DNA of 64,000 nucleotides from Brevibacillus gelatini (GCF_003710935.1 NZ_RHHS01000052.1:1-64000); one strand, 5' to 3'; shown: positions 8,842 to 17,569, counted from the first letter of the stretch. Translations and numbers: made by a program. Notes: a model not told the origin generated them from the sequence alone.

Positions 8842-8877
8842 AATTGGTTTACCTTTGCCCCAACCAATTTGTACAAT
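8842..8877 (+). promoter_or_regulatory. promoter and operator of the MocR-type regulator
   Basis: A perfect inverted repeat AATTGGTT-N12-AACCAATT (8842-8869) overlaps a plausible promoter, TTTACC and TACAAT separated by 18 bases with the -10 at 8872-8877. It sits between the divergent exporter and regulator genes, where an autoregulatory MocR site is expected. Confidence 0.55.
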
Positions 8878-8898
8878 GGAGCAAAGGAGTGGGGACGG

Positions 8899-10347
8899 AT
8901 GCTGACCATTGACTGGAAGCCGGACAAATCGGCTGACCTGCCTGTCTACGCGCAGATTGTCGCGTACATCAAGGGAAAAATTGTGCGGGGAGAGTGGCCG
9001 GTAAACAGCAGGCTGCCTGCCCAGCGTGCTTTGGCTGCTGCTTTCGGGGTGAACCGCAGCACGGTCGTGACTGCATTGGAGGAACTGAAGGCGGAGGGGC
9101 TGATTGAGTCGACGGTCGGGAGCGGCTCGGTCATCTGCAACAACACATGGTCGCTGTTGACGACCACGCCGCCGCCGGATTGGTTGGGGTATGTGCAGGC
9201 GGGCACGCATTTGCCCAATTCGCCGACGATCCAGGACATTAACCGCTATGAGCCTGATCCGCGCTACACCCGTCTGGGTACAGGAGAGCTTTCGCCCGCC
9301 CTGATCCCGAGGGCAGAGATGGAGGAAGTGCTTTGTGACCTGCGCGGGAAAATGAGGCAGCTTGGCTATTCCGAGCCAAAGGGACTTTTGCCGCTGCGCG
9401 AGGCGATCAGTGCTCACCTTCGTACGCGAGGGATCGAGGCTTCTCCGGCGTCGATTCTCGTAGTATCCGGTGCGCTGCAGGCTTTGCAGTTGATCTCGCT
9501 CGGGATTTTGCACCGCGGCTCGACGATTTTGTTGGAGCAGCCCTCGTACCTGTTTTCGCTGTCGTTATTCCAGTCGTCAGGGATGAGGCTGGCTGGCGTC
9601 GCGATGGATGGGGAAGGAATAGCGCCTGCCTCTGTCGCCCGGCAGAAGCTGCTTCATAACGGAGCGCTGCTCTATACGATCCCGGCTTTTCACAATCCGA
9701 CCGGGATTTTGATGAGCGAGCAGCGCAGGCGGCAGCTTATGGCGGTATGTGAACAGGAGCGGCTGCCCATTTTGGAGGACGATGTGTATGGCGAGCTGTG
9801 GCTGGATGAGCCGGGGCCTGCTCCGCTCAAGGCGAGCGATCAGAATGGGCTGGTGCTCTACCTTGGCAGCCTGTCGAAAACGCTTAGCCCTGGCTTGCGA
9901 ATCGGCTGGCTCGTCGGGCCGCAGCCAGTCATTGAACGGCTGGCCGACGTAAAAATGCAGATTGACTACGGCGCAAGCACCCTTTCGCAGTGGGCGGCGA
10001 CAGAATGGCTGACGAGCGGGCGCTATCAACGGCATCTCGAACGAATCCGCGCGGCGCTCAAGGAAAGAAGAGCGCGGATGGACGAGCTACTCACGCGGTG
10101 GTTTTCCGACTTGGCCGACTGGCAGGTGCCGCAGGGCGGCTTTTACATCTGGCTGCGCCTGCGCCAGCCCGTGTCGATGCGCAAGCTGTTTACCCAGGCG
10201 CTGGCAGAAGGCGTCCTGCTCAATCCCGGTTTCGTGTACGACCAGACGGACAGCCAGCATCTGCGTTTGTCGTATGCGTATGCGGCAGACGACGAACTGG
10301 AGCGGGCGTTGTTTGCGGTCGCCCGGCTCTTGCGGAGCAAAGGATGA
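8899..10347 (+). CDS. MocR/PdxR-type transcriptional regulator (GntR HTH + aminotransferase domain)
   Basis: A 482-residue fusion of an N-terminal GntR-type winged helix (residues about 10-80, with RLPAQRALAAAFGVNRST) and a class I aminotransferase-like domain that binds PLP. The PLP lysine is K327 in GSLSKTLSPGLRIGW. Such proteins use PLP and an amino-acid ligand to regulate a neighbouring gene, here most likely the divergent LysE-type exporter. The start at 8899 follows GGAGTGGGG and leaves a short leader after the predicted promoter. A second in-frame ATG with its own AAGGAG lies at 8830 but would place the operator inside the gene. Confidence 0.9.
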   Translation: MLTIDWKPDKSADLPVYAQIVAYIKGKIVRGEWPVNSRLPAQRALAAAFGVNRSTVVTALEELKAEGLIESTVGSGSVICNNTWSLLTTTPPPDWLGYVQAGTHLPNSPTIQDINRYEPDPRYTRLGTGELSPALIPRAEMEEVLCDLRGKMRQLGYSEPKGLLPLREAISAHLRTRGIEASPASILVVSGALQALQLISLGILHRGSTILLEQPSYLFSLSLFQSSGMRLAGVAMDGEGIAPASVARQKLLHNGALLYTIPAFHNPTGILMSEQRRRQLMAVCEQERLPILEDDVYGELWLDEPGPAPLKASDQNGLVLYLGSLSKTLSPGLRIGWLVGPQPVIERLADVKMQIDYGASTLSQWAATEWLTSGRYQRHLERIRAALKERRARMDELLTRWFSDLADWQVPQGGFYIWLRLRQPVSMRKLFTQALAEGVLLNPGFVYDQTDSQHLRLSYAYAADDELERALFAVARLLRSKG

Positions 10348-10385
10348 AGACGAGGTGACAGGCTGTTTGCGGAAAGCACAAAACG

Positions 10386-10415
10386 GCCAGTTACCAGGGC
10401 AGCCAACTGGCTTTT
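10386..10415 (+). terminator. terminator of the MocR-type regulator gene
   Basis: GCCAGTT and AACTGGC pair around a 12-base loop and are followed by TTTT. It overlaps the stop codon of the convergent small membrane protein gene. Confidence 0.6.
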
Positions 10416-10723
10416 GCCGTCTTGCATTTCAACACGCCGGACAGCAAATACAGCAAGGAGGCAATGAGGAAAAAGAAAAATTTGTCTGCATTCATGGACA
10501 AGTACAAGCAAAGCGGCAAAGAGACGACAAAGGAAAGCAGAATGACGGGCGGCTTAACAAAGGAAGCAACCAGGCCGAGCAACGCCGGAAGCCCGAGGCA
10601 AAGAAACGTCAACACAGAACCGGGGGACTTTTCAGAAAGCAAAACGTACCACAGAGCAAGGGAGCCTGCAGAAGCGAGCAGGCCGCAAAGCAAAGAGAGC
10701 CAAAACCACAAACGGTCTTTCAC
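10391..10723 (-). CDS. small integral membrane protein, unknown
   Basis: A 110-residue protein with about four hydrophobic segments covering most of its length, so it is an integral membrane protein. It starts with GTG 6 bases after AAGGAGGG. No family motif is recognised. It ends inside the hairpin that terminates the convergent regulator gene. Function unknown. Confidence 0.75.
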   Translation of the reverse strand: MKDRLWFWLSLLCGLLASAGSLALWYVLLSEKSPGSVLTFLCLGLPALLGLVASFVKPPVILLSFVVSLPLCLYLSMNADKFFFFLIASLLYLLSGVLKCKTAKASWLPW

Positions 10724-10873
10724 TTGAATCCCTCCTTCTCCAATAAATTATACAATTTGGAAAAAGAAGTAAAAAGCCCCTCCACAAGAAAAAGCCGCAA
10801 GCACAACAAACAGCCCCGGCCCGAACAGGAATCGGACCAGGGCTGCATCACCCATGCTGGAAAAACAGCCAAA

Positions 10874-11206
10874 CTATTGATACGGGAACTGACTGGAATA
10901 GCCGGAGAACTGCTGGTAAGCTTGCTGCAGCTTTTGCTGTTCTTCTGCTTCGAGCTTGTACCAGCCTTTTTGGAACATCAGGTTGTACACTTCCCGGGCC
11001 GACTGGTGTGTCTCATTCAGCAGTTGCAGCATGTCGTTGTACAGTTGCTGGTGGCTCGCCTCGCGCACCGCGACGTTCAGGCTGTCTGTGAGGTATTTGC
11101 ACGTCGCCAGACAGTCATTGAGAAAATCGCGGTCATTCATTTGCGGCCCTTTGATTTGCGGTAGCTGTCCGGATTGCGGGTTTGCGATCTGGTTTTGGTT
11201 TGGCAT
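10874..11206 (-). CDS. CotF-family spore coat protein
   Basis: A 110-residue helical protein. The central part (NDRDFLNDCLATCKYLTDS, then a long helix ending in YNLMFQKGWYKLEAEE) matches the CotF-type four-helix coat fold. The C-terminus is rich in Gln, Tyr and Ser (QQAYQQFSGYSSQ), common in coat proteins. It starts after GGAGGAGAACAGGG. It follows the next coat-like gene by 15 bases and is probably cotranscribed with it in the mother cell; no sporulation promoter was confirmed. Confidence 0.82.
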   Translation of the reverse strand: MPNQNQIANPQSGQLPQIKGPQMNDRDFLNDCLATCKYLTDSLNVAVREASHQQLYNDMLQLLNETHQSAREVYNLMFQKGWYKLEAEEQQKLQQAYQQFSGYSSQFPYQ

Positions 11207-11221
11207 CCCTGTTCTCCTCCC

Positions 11222-11530
11222 TTACTGCATCTGTTGTTGCTGTTGTTGGGATTGGGTCTGCGGCAAGGTCGCCATGACGGCTGTGTTGTTGTTTTGCAGG
11301 TGGGAGAGCAGCTTTTGATAGTGCTGCTGGTGCATGCGTCCTGCTTTTTCCAGACATTGCTTCACATCCGGGTCTGTGGCTTGCTGGGCAAAGAAGTGCA
11401 GCTTTTTAAAGGCGAGCAGTTCCCAGGACAAGGCATCTTTCAGGTAGCTCAAGTCTTTGGTCGTGATGACTTTGGGCGGCTCGGGAATCGGTGTTTGGGA
11501 AAAAGGCGCAGAAGACATGAGGGATGGCAT
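11222..11530 (-). CDS. small spore-coat-type protein (CotF-like)
   Basis: A 102-residue protein with a helical core (KDLSYLKDALSWELLAFKKL and a second helix HQQHYQKLLSHLQ) and a glutamine-rich tail QTQSQQQQQQMQ. The pairing of helices resembles CotF/ferritin-like coat proteins, and its neighbour is a CotF-type gene. The start at 11530 is set by AAAGGAG upstream. The coat role is inferred from similarity and context. Confidence 0.72.
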   Translation of the reverse strand: MPSLMSSAPFSQTPIPEPPKVITTKDLSYLKDALSWELLAFKKLHFFAQQATDPDVKQCLEKAGRMHQQHYQKLLSHLQNNNTAVMATLPQTQSQQQQQQMQ

Positions 11531-11638
11531 CTGATTGCTCCTTTCATGTGTGATACACGTATAGGATGGGCAAACAGGCCGCAAGTAACCCTGCCTCTTT
11601 CCGCCAAAAAATGAACCGGTCCGAAAAAAGGACCGGTT

Positions 11639-12457
11639 TCACGCTTTCACAGGAGCCAATTCCAGCGAAGCGACCTGAATGTCGATGCTGGCGGGTGCGA
11701 TATTGAGGCAAAAGCTCGCTTCCTTGTGCAACTCTTCCTGAATGTCCCGAAGCAGTCGGGTCATATCTGTCAAAAAGGGTAGCCTGAGGGCGAGCGTAAT
11801 CTGGAGGCGAGGCAAATCCTCGAAGGAAAAGTTGACTTTGCCGACCTGGCTGACTTCTGCATAGCGGCTGCACGTAGCCTGCGCGATCTTGCGCAACACT
11901 TGCGGATGAATCAGGATGCGCCCGCCGGAAAAAGGCGGGTGAACGACGGTCGATTCGCCAATCACTTCCTTTTTCGAGCTGAAAATGCGGGTCGCGGAAG
12001 CAATCAGCCGCTGCAAATAGTCTTTTTCCACCTCGACACGGGGGATCGGGATGACGTGTCTGCCCATCGTTTCCCGCACGTAGCGCGCCGCTTCGATTTC
12101 CTGCGGCGGCTTGATCGACTCAATCGGAATATATTCGATAGAAGAAGGCAGATGCAGCGCCTCGGCGATCCGCGTAATCATGCGCTGTGATGTGCCGAGA
12201 ATCAGCAAGCGTCCCGGTTGAATCTGCTCCAGACTGCGCCGCACTTCCTCTGCGTGATCCGCGTAATGAAAAATCGCCCGCTTGACCGCCTGGATTTTCG
12301 TTTTCTCGTACTTGGCGGAGGTACCCGCCACCTTGCGCCCCTGGTAGATCAGGATGCCGTCGTCAATAATGGCGTCGATGTTCATGCGGTGGGAAAGTTC
12401 TAATGCACTGGAGCTTTTTCCCGTACCACTGGTGCCGTACAAGGCGTAAATTTCCAT
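11639..12457 (-). CDS. P-loop NTPase fused to an Asp23/Gls24-like domain
   Basis: A 272-residue protein. It begins immediately with a Walker A motif YGTSGTGKSSSA (residues about 5-16), and DAIIDDGILIYQGRK probably supplies metal- or base-binding residues. The C-terminal 90 residues (from SGGRILIHPQVLRKIAQ through IDIQVASLELAPVK) resemble the Asp23/Gls24 (DUF322) fold found in small envelope-stress proteins. The combination of a nucleotide-binding kinase-like domain and an Asp23-like domain is not one I can name. The start at 12457 follows GGGAGGTATCC. It is downstream of the proBAC operon on the same strand. Confidence 0.8.
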   Translation of the reverse strand: MEIYALYGTSGTGKSSSALELSHRMNIDAIIDDGILIYQGRKVAGTSAKYEKTKIQAVKRAIFHYADHAEEVRRSLEQIQPGRLLILGTSQRMITRIAEALHLPSSIEYIPIESIKPPQEIEAARYVRETMGRHVIPIPRVEVEKDYLQRLIASATRIFSSKKEVIGESTVVHPPFSGGRILIHPQVLRKIAQATCSRYAEVSQVGKVNFSFEDLPRLQITLALRLPFLTDMTRLLRDIQEELHKEASFCLNIAPASIDIQVASLELAPVKA

Positions 12458-12594
12458 CGGATACCTCCCTCGTTCAGTTTCTCGCAAAAAATCGGGCAAC
12501 AGTGCGCCTCTATGCCTGTGCGTCTGGACATGCTTTGTTCCAACATCGTAACGCACAGGCGGCTTACGCGGCAACTATCTTCCGCGAAAAACGC

Positions 12595-13437
12595 TTACCG
12601 ATACTGCGCGCCCATTTCCCGTGCGCGCTCGGTCGCCCGCAGGATGGCTGATGTTACCGCCTCCTGGAACCGATACGACTCCAACACTTCCAGCCCGGCC
12701 TGTGTAGTTCCGCCAGGGCTGGTGACTTGCTTGCGCAGCAAGGCAGGCTCCGCGCGCGTTTCCAGCAGCATATGGGCCGCGCCGATCACTGTCTGGAGCG
12801 TGAGCTGACGCGCCATTTCCCGATCCAGCCCGGCTGTCGCGCCCGCTCCCATCATCGCTTCGACCAAATAATAAATATAGGCCGGGCCGCTGCCGGACAG
12901 CCCTGTAATAATATCGAGTTCTTCTTCTGCCACTTCGTATACGGTGCCAATCGCTTCGAACAGGCGGGTGGCGAGGGCGAGCTGCTCGGGACGCACAAAC
13001 GCATTGGCACTCAGTCCTGTTGCAGACAGCCCGACAGCAGAGGACGTGTTTGGCATCGTGCGAATGATCGGGCAGTCTACCCCCAGCCATTCGCCGATCA
13101 GGCTGGTAGGGACGCCCGCGATAACGGAAATAATCAGTTGGTTTGCAGAGACAGCTCCGCGCAGTTCGAGCAGCGCTTCCTTCGCGTCCTTCGGCTTGAT
13201 CGCCAAAATCAAAATGTCAGAGGCCCGCGCTACCGCCAGTTTATCCGTGGTGGCGTTGACTCCGTATGTGTCCGTCAACTGCTCCAGACGCTCCGCGTTG
13301 TTGCGGTTGGTGACGAAAATGCGGTCTGCTGCGGTCAACCCTTTTTTCAAAATCCCCGCAAGCATCGCTTCCACAATGGAGCCTGCGCCGAGAAAGCCAA
13401 TTTGTCCGGTTGCTATACTAGCTGTTTGGTTGCTCAT
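12595..13437 (-). CDS. proC: pyrroline-5-carboxylate reductase
   Basis: A 280-residue enzyme that reduces pyrroline-5-carboxylate to proline with NAD(P)H. The Rossmann motif GFLGAGSIVEAML is near the N-terminus. The C-terminal dimer domain has the family signature SGSGPAYIYYLVEAM and SPGGTTQAGLEVLE. The ATG at 13437 follows AGGAGG with 8-base spacing. It is the last gene of proB-proA-proC, about 20 bases after proA. Confidence 0.95.
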   Translation of the reverse strand: MSNQTASIATGQIGFLGAGSIVEAMLAGILKKGLTAADRIFVTNRNNAERLEQLTDTYGVNATTDKLAVARASDILILAIKPKDAKEALLELRGAVSANQLIISVIAGVPTSLIGEWLGVDCPIIRTMPNTSSAVGLSATGLSANAFVRPEQLALATRLFEAIGTVYEVAEEELDIITGLSGSGPAYIYYLVEAMMGAGATAGLDREMARQLTLQTVIGAAHMLLETRAEPALLRKQVTSPGGTTQAGLEVLESYRFQEAVTSAILRATERAREMGAQYR

Positions 13438-13456
13438 CGCTGTTTCCTCCTTTGGC

Positions 13457-14725
13457 CTAGCGAATTTGTCCGGTTCCACGTACGACGTACTTGTAGGAAG
13501 TGAGTGCGGGCAAACCCATCGGCCCGCGGGCGTGCAGCTTTTGCGTGCTGATGCCGATCTCCGCGCCAAAGCCGAACTCGCCGCCGTCGGTAAAGCGGGT
13601 AGAGGCGTTATGATAGACAGCAGTTGCATCGACAGCGGACAAAAATTGATTGGCTGCCGCAGCGTCTTCCGTCACAATCGCTTCGGAGTGGCCCGTGCTG
13701 TGTGCGGTAATATGCGCAATCGCTTCGTCCAGGCTATCGACGGTGCGGACAGCCAGGATGAGAGCGGTGTATTCCGTATCCCAGTCCTCTGCCTGCGCTT
13801 CGTGCAGGAGAGAAGCCAGCTCATGGTGTGCCTCCCGCGTTTTCTCGCAGGCGCGCAGCTCGACTCCTTGATCGAGCAGCTTTTGCAAAAGCGCCCGCTG
13901 GTAGTCGTGCGGCCAGTTGCGGTGGAGAAGCAGCGTTTCGGCTGCGTTGCAGACGGCGGGGCGGCTTGTTTTCGCATTGACGGTGATGGCTTCTGCCATG
14001 TCGTAGCGGGCCGCCTGATCGATGTAGATATGGCAGTTGCCCACTCCCGTTTCCAGCACAGGCACGCTGGACAGTTGCAGCACGCGCTGGATCAGGCCTG
14101 CTCCGCCGCGCGGGATGATGACGTCGACCAGCCCGTTTGCGGTACATAACAGATCGACAGAGGCATGCTCGGCAAAAGGCAGGTACTGCACGGCGTCCTC
14201 GGGGAGGTCTGTCGCTGCCAGCGCTTCGCGAATCGAGCGGGCGAGTGCGACGTTGCTGTTGACGGCGCTGTGGCTGCCGCGCAGGACGATCGCATTGCCG
14301 GTTTTCAGCGCAATCGCCGCCGCATCGACCGTGACATTGGGCCGCGCTTCGTACACCATGCCGATGACGCCGAGCGGGACGCGAATCTGTTCGATGACAA
14401 GACCGTTCGGCCGCGTCCAGGAAGCCATTTTTTGTCCGACAGGATCATCGAGAGCGGCCAAGGCAGCCAGACTCTCGACAAGATCGTTTATACGCGCAGG
14501 TGTCAGGCGCAGGCGGTCGAGGTAGGAAGCGGGCTGGCCGTCAGCTTCCGCCTTGGCAATATCCAGCTCGTTTGCCGCCAGGATGGTTTGGGCATCAGCC
14601 AGCAGTTTTTCTCCGATGGCAGCCAGTGCCTTGTCTTTTTCTGTACGGGTCAACAGCGCCATTTGTCGGGAAGCCTGTTTGGCCAGTGAGAGCTGTGCAT
14701 ACACTTTTTCTTTCAGGTTTTCCAT
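13457..14725 (-). CDS. proA: gamma-glutamyl phosphate reductase
   Basis: A 422-residue enzyme that reduces gamma-glutamyl phosphate to the semialdehyde that cyclises to pyrroline-5-carboxylate. It has the VPLGVIGMVYEARPNVT segment, the nucleotide-binding RGSHSA region and the catalytic Cys in SRPAVCNAAETLL near residue 255. Length is typical. It lies between proB and proC on the same strand, 43 bases after proB. Confidence 0.96.
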   Translation of the reverse strand: MENLKEKVYAQLSLAKQASRQMALLTRTEKDKALAAIGEKLLADAQTILAANELDIAKAEADGQPASYLDRLRLTPARINDLVESLAALAALDDPVGQKMASWTRPNGLVIEQIRVPLGVIGMVYEARPNVTVDAAAIALKTGNAIVLRGSHSAVNSNVALARSIREALAATDLPEDAVQYLPFAEHASVDLLCTANGLVDVIIPRGGAGLIQRVLQLSSVPVLETGVGNCHIYIDQAARYDMAEAITVNAKTSRPAVCNAAETLLLHRNWPHDYQRALLQKLLDQGVELRACEKTREAHHELASLLHEAQAEDWDTEYTALILAVRTVDSLDEAIAHITAHSTGHSEAIVTEDAAAANQFLSAVDATAVYHNASTRFTDGGEFGFGAEIGISTQKLHARGPMGLPALTSYKYVVRGTGQIR

Positions 14726-14768
14726 TGTCTCCCCATCTCCTTATCTCTCTTTTTCAGTAAAAAGCGGT

Positions 14769-15887
14769 TTAAGTTAAAAATGCTTTCGAGCGTGCCGGGG
14801 TCCATTCATCACGGTGTATCACGGTACCGCTGCGTCGCGTCAATCCGGAAGGTGAGAGAGATTCCAGAAGCTGGGCCGCGCCGTACCTGCTGACGCCCCT
14901 GCCGATCAAGGTGCCTTCGCAATACACCTCGATCACCTCGCCTTCCTCGAACATCCCCGAGACATCGCGGACGCCCGCCAGAAGCAGGCTGCGGCTTTTT
15001 TCCAAAATCGCCTCCGCCGCCCCGCTGTCGACAGTAATCTTGCCGCGAACAGGGGAGTGGAGCGCAATCCATTGTTTGCGCGTGGAGACGCCGGCTGATA
15101 CTGGCGCTTCGGGATGATAGCCGACGTAGGTGCCGTCACCGTTTCCTTCCAGCACCTTGACGAGATCAGCCGATTGCGCCAATTTTCCGATAAAGCTCGG
15201 AATCCCCAAGCCTTGCGCCGTTTTCGCGGCGATCAGCTTCGAGCGCATACCGCCCGTGCCGAGCTGTGACGCTCCTCCTGCCAACGCCTCGATTTCCTCT
15301 GTCACCTGCTCAAGCGAGTCAATACGCCGGGCGTCTGGATGGTGGCGCGGGTCTTTGTCGTACAGTCCGTTCGTATCGGTGAGAATCATGTACAAATCAG
15401 CGTGGACCAGCCCGGCGACCAGCGCGCCGAGCATGTCGTTGTCGCCAAAGGTCAGCTCCGCAACCGATACGGTGTCATTTTCGTTGATGATCGGCAAAAT
15501 GTTTTTGTCCAAAAGCAGCGACAACGTCTGAAAAGCGTGCTGATAGCGCTCGCGATCCGAGAAGTCTCCCCGCGTCAACAAAATTTGCGCCACGCTGAGG
15601 TGATGGGCTGCGAACATTTGCGTATACGTCTGCATCAGCAGGCTTTGCCCGATGGCTGCCGCGGCCTGCTTGGCAGCGAGAGAGCGGGGGCGCTGCTGGT
15701 AGCCAAGCAGTTGATAGCCGCTCGCGACCGCACCCGAGGAAACGAGCACGACCTGGTGCCCGGCTTCGCGCAGCTTGCTGATGGCAGAGACGAGCAAGGA
15801 CATTTTCGCCGGGTCCACCCCACCGCCCGCTGCGGCAATCGAACTGCTGCCGACTTTGACCACCACTCGCATTTTTCCCTTCTTCAT
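14769..15887 (-). CDS. proB: glutamate 5-kinase with PUA domain
   Basis: A 372-residue kinase that phosphorylates glutamate and is usually feedback-inhibited by proline. The amino-acid kinase domain shows VVVKVGSSS, VSSGAVASG, NENDTV and the LTDTNGLYD loop. The C-terminal PUA domain (about residues 280-360) includes IGRGVSRYGA. The ATG at 15887 follows GGAGG. It is the first gene of the operon and lies directly behind the T-box leader, so proline starvation should raise expression of all three genes. Confidence 0.96.
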   Translation of the reverse strand: MKKGKMRVVVKVGSSSIAAAGGGVDPAKMSLLVSAISKLREAGHQVVLVSSGAVASGYQLLGYQQRPRSLAAKQAAAAIGQSLLMQTYTQMFAAHHLSVAQILLTRGDFSDRERYQHAFQTLSLLLDKNILPIINENDTVSVAELTFGDNDMLGALVAGLVHADLYMILTDTNGLYDKDPRHHPDARRIDSLEQVTEEIEALAGGASQLGTGGMRSKLIAAKTAQGLGIPSFIGKLAQSADLVKVLEGNGDGTYVGYHPEAPVSAGVSTRKQWIALHSPVRGKITVDSGAAEAILEKSRSLLLAGVRDVSGMFEEGEVIEVYCEGTLIGRGVSRYGAAQLLESLSPSGLTRRSGTVIHRDEWTPARSKAFLT

Positions 15888-15932
15888 GCCTTGACCTCCT
15901 AGCACTCACTTGTATCCATGTAAAAAAGCAAT

Positions 15933-16222
15933 AAAAAAAGCCCAATCGTCTCTTTGTTAAGGACGAAAGGGCATGTTAGCCTTACGCGGTACCACCTTAA
16001 TTGACGTTTGCCGACAGAAAATACCCGTCAAGTCGCAAACATCCAGCTCTCTTTCTTTGATAACAGGTGAAAGAAACCTGTCCAGGTCTTCCCTGGATGC
16101 TCTGGGGTGGGTTCAAACCGATTCATGGACGAAATCTCTCAGCCGCCGGATTTCGCTCTCTGGACCTGAAGGGCGGTTTTACTGTTCCCCGTCATTGCCG
16201 CTTGCTATGCGCTTGTTAATTC
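15933..16222 (-). promoter_or_regulatory. T-box riboswitch, proline specific, controlling proBAC
   Basis: The leader on the minus strand has the T-box core AAGGTGGTACCGCG (15985-15998) that pairs with uncharged tRNA, and a stem I with the GGGGAACAGTA motif. A specifier region reads GAACCCACC around 16106-16114, where either CCC or CCA is a proline codon. The leader ends in a terminator hairpin GCCCTTTCGTC/GACGATTGGGC (15941-15972) followed by T7 (15934-15940). Uncharged tRNA-Pro should favour the antiterminator and allow proB transcription. Confidence 0.93.
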
Positions 16223-16225
16223 ACT

Positions 16226-16255
16226 ATTATTCGTCGGGCATATAAGAAATGTCAA
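16226..16255 (-). promoter_or_regulatory. predicted promoter of the proBAC T-box transcript
   Basis: A perfect TTGACA (16250-16255) is followed 18 bases later by AATAAT on the minus strand, just ahead of stem I of the T-box leader and just after the stop of the upstream lipoprotein gene. Confidence 0.6.
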
Positions 16256-16261
16256 GAGAAA

Positions 16262-16876
16262 TTATTGAAATTGTTCGCTGCCATATGCGCCCGCTCTCGA
16301 CTTGATCTCGAACCGTTTCGTCTTCTGGTCGCGAACGAGGCGGTATTGAAGCGTCTGGTCGGAGGCAAAAGACGGGTCGGTTGCGTTCTGGACCGTCACG
16401 TTCAGTTCGCCGTTTTCTTTGGCGACAGTCGTATTGCGGACGGAGATCAGGACCGGGTAGTCGACGCGCGGGATCGCAATGTACAGCTTTTCCTTGACGA
16501 GCTTCGTCGTCAGCTTGTCGTACATGGAAAGTGCCAGCGGCTTGCTCCAAAAACGTCCAAAGTAATTGACGATTTTATCCTTGCTGTCAAATCGCTTCGG
16601 CAGCTCGCGGAACACCAGCCCATCCTCGTAGATCGTCTTGCCCTTGGCGTTGTCGAGCGCGGCGAAGTACACTTCCTCCAGCAAATGCTCGGCACGGTTG
16701 AGGAACAGGACGACATCCATTTTGTTGTCGCCGAGCTTCTGAATTGCAGACAGCTTCACGGGTTTGTTCCGGGCCTTCGTCTTGCTTTTGCTCTCTTCCT
16801 TGCCGGGAAGGGCACAGCCTGTGACGATCAGGGAGAAGGACAGAAAAATCATCCACTTTTTCCAGTTGGTTTTCAT
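16262..16876 (-). CDS. putative lipoprotein, unknown function
   Basis: A 204-residue exported protein with a positively charged N-terminus, a hydrophobic segment and a clear lipobox VTGC, after which a Lys/Ser-rich linker leads into an alpha/beta domain. No named family is recognised. The start at 16876 follows GAGGTGCGCG. It ends a few bases before the promoter of the proBAC T-box transcript, so read-through could contribute to proBAC, but the two seem separate. Confidence 0.78.
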   Translation of the reverse strand: MKTNWKKWMIFLSFSLIVTGCALPGKEESKSKTKARNKPVKLSAIQKLGDNKMDVVLFLNRAEHLLEEVYFAALDNAKGKTIYEDGLVFRELPKRFDSKDKIVNYFGRFWSKPLALSMYDKLTTKLVKEKLYIAIPRVDYPVLISVRNTTVAKENGELNVTVQNATDPSFASDQTLQYRLVRDQKTKRFEIKSRAGAYGSEQFQ

Positions 16877-17073
16877 CGCGCACCTCACTTGAAAAGCCGT
16901 TGTTACCTGTTAGCATGTGTGGCCAAAGAAAAAAATAACCAAGTGAAAAGGAGCCAGTTGCAAAACAGCCGTCATGTTCGGGAAAAAGGAAACAGGATAG
17001 GGGTTGTCTGACACCCGGATTATGTCTATCATGAAGAGAGTTGTGCAGATCGAACGATATGAGGTGAACATAC

Positions 17074-17490
17074 ATGTTTGGATTTGGAAAAAAAGCGAAA
17101 AAGCCGGATGGCATTGACATTTTGATTATCAAGACCGTCGAGGCGAAAAACCGCAACTTTTACCAGGTTGCTTTTCCAAGCGTAGTAGCAAACGATATCT
17201 TGTCCATGCTGCAAAAGCTGGAAAAATCGAAAATCAACAAGCAGGAATTTTTGGGAGAGATCGGCGGATTCCGCATCGTGACACACCTGGAAGCACTGAC
17301 CAGCTACGATGTGCTCGATGACGCCGATATGGAAGCACAGCCTGTACAAATCGCCGATTTTGCGAACATGCTGCTGCGCCGCCTGGAAGCGCTGGCGGAG
17401 AGTGGCAAGCTGGGTGAATCCGAGGATTTGGCATTCATCATGGGCGAGCTGACCATGCTGCGCGATGGAAGCTTTCTCCCGCTAGAGTAG
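17074..17490 (+). CDS. conserved protein of unknown function
   Basis: A 138-residue soluble protein with a basic N-terminus (MFGFGKKAKK), no signal peptide, and an alpha/beta pattern ending in a long helix pair (NMLLRRLEALAESG and DLAFIMGELTMLRDG). The codon pattern is like its neighbours and a GAGGTG site precedes the ATG, so it is probably real. It stands alone, followed by a strong terminator. I do not recognise the family. Confidence 0.72.
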   Translation: MFGFGKKAKKPDGIDILIIKTVEAKNRNFYQVAFPSVVANDILSMLQKLEKSKINKQEFLGEIGGFRIVTHLEALTSYDVLDDADMEAQPVQIADFANMLLRRLEALAESGKLGESEDLAFIMGELTMLRDGSFLPLE

Positions 17491-17539
17491 ATATGGTTGT
17501 GTGTTCAAGCTGATTTTTGCGCTGGACAAAAATGCGTGA

Positions 17540-17569
17540 TGAGCCGTTGGGAAACTGACGGCTTTTTTG
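17540..17569 (+). terminator. intrinsic terminator
   Basis: GAGCCGT and ACGGCTT arms around a short loop are followed by TTTTTT, terminating the small unknown gene before the ABC operon. Confidence 0.75.

Noticed and set aside
8044-8898. Upstream extension of the MocR-type regulator frame
   Set aside because: It lies antisense to the LysE-type gene and has no domain content. The GntR domain begins just after the start at 8899.
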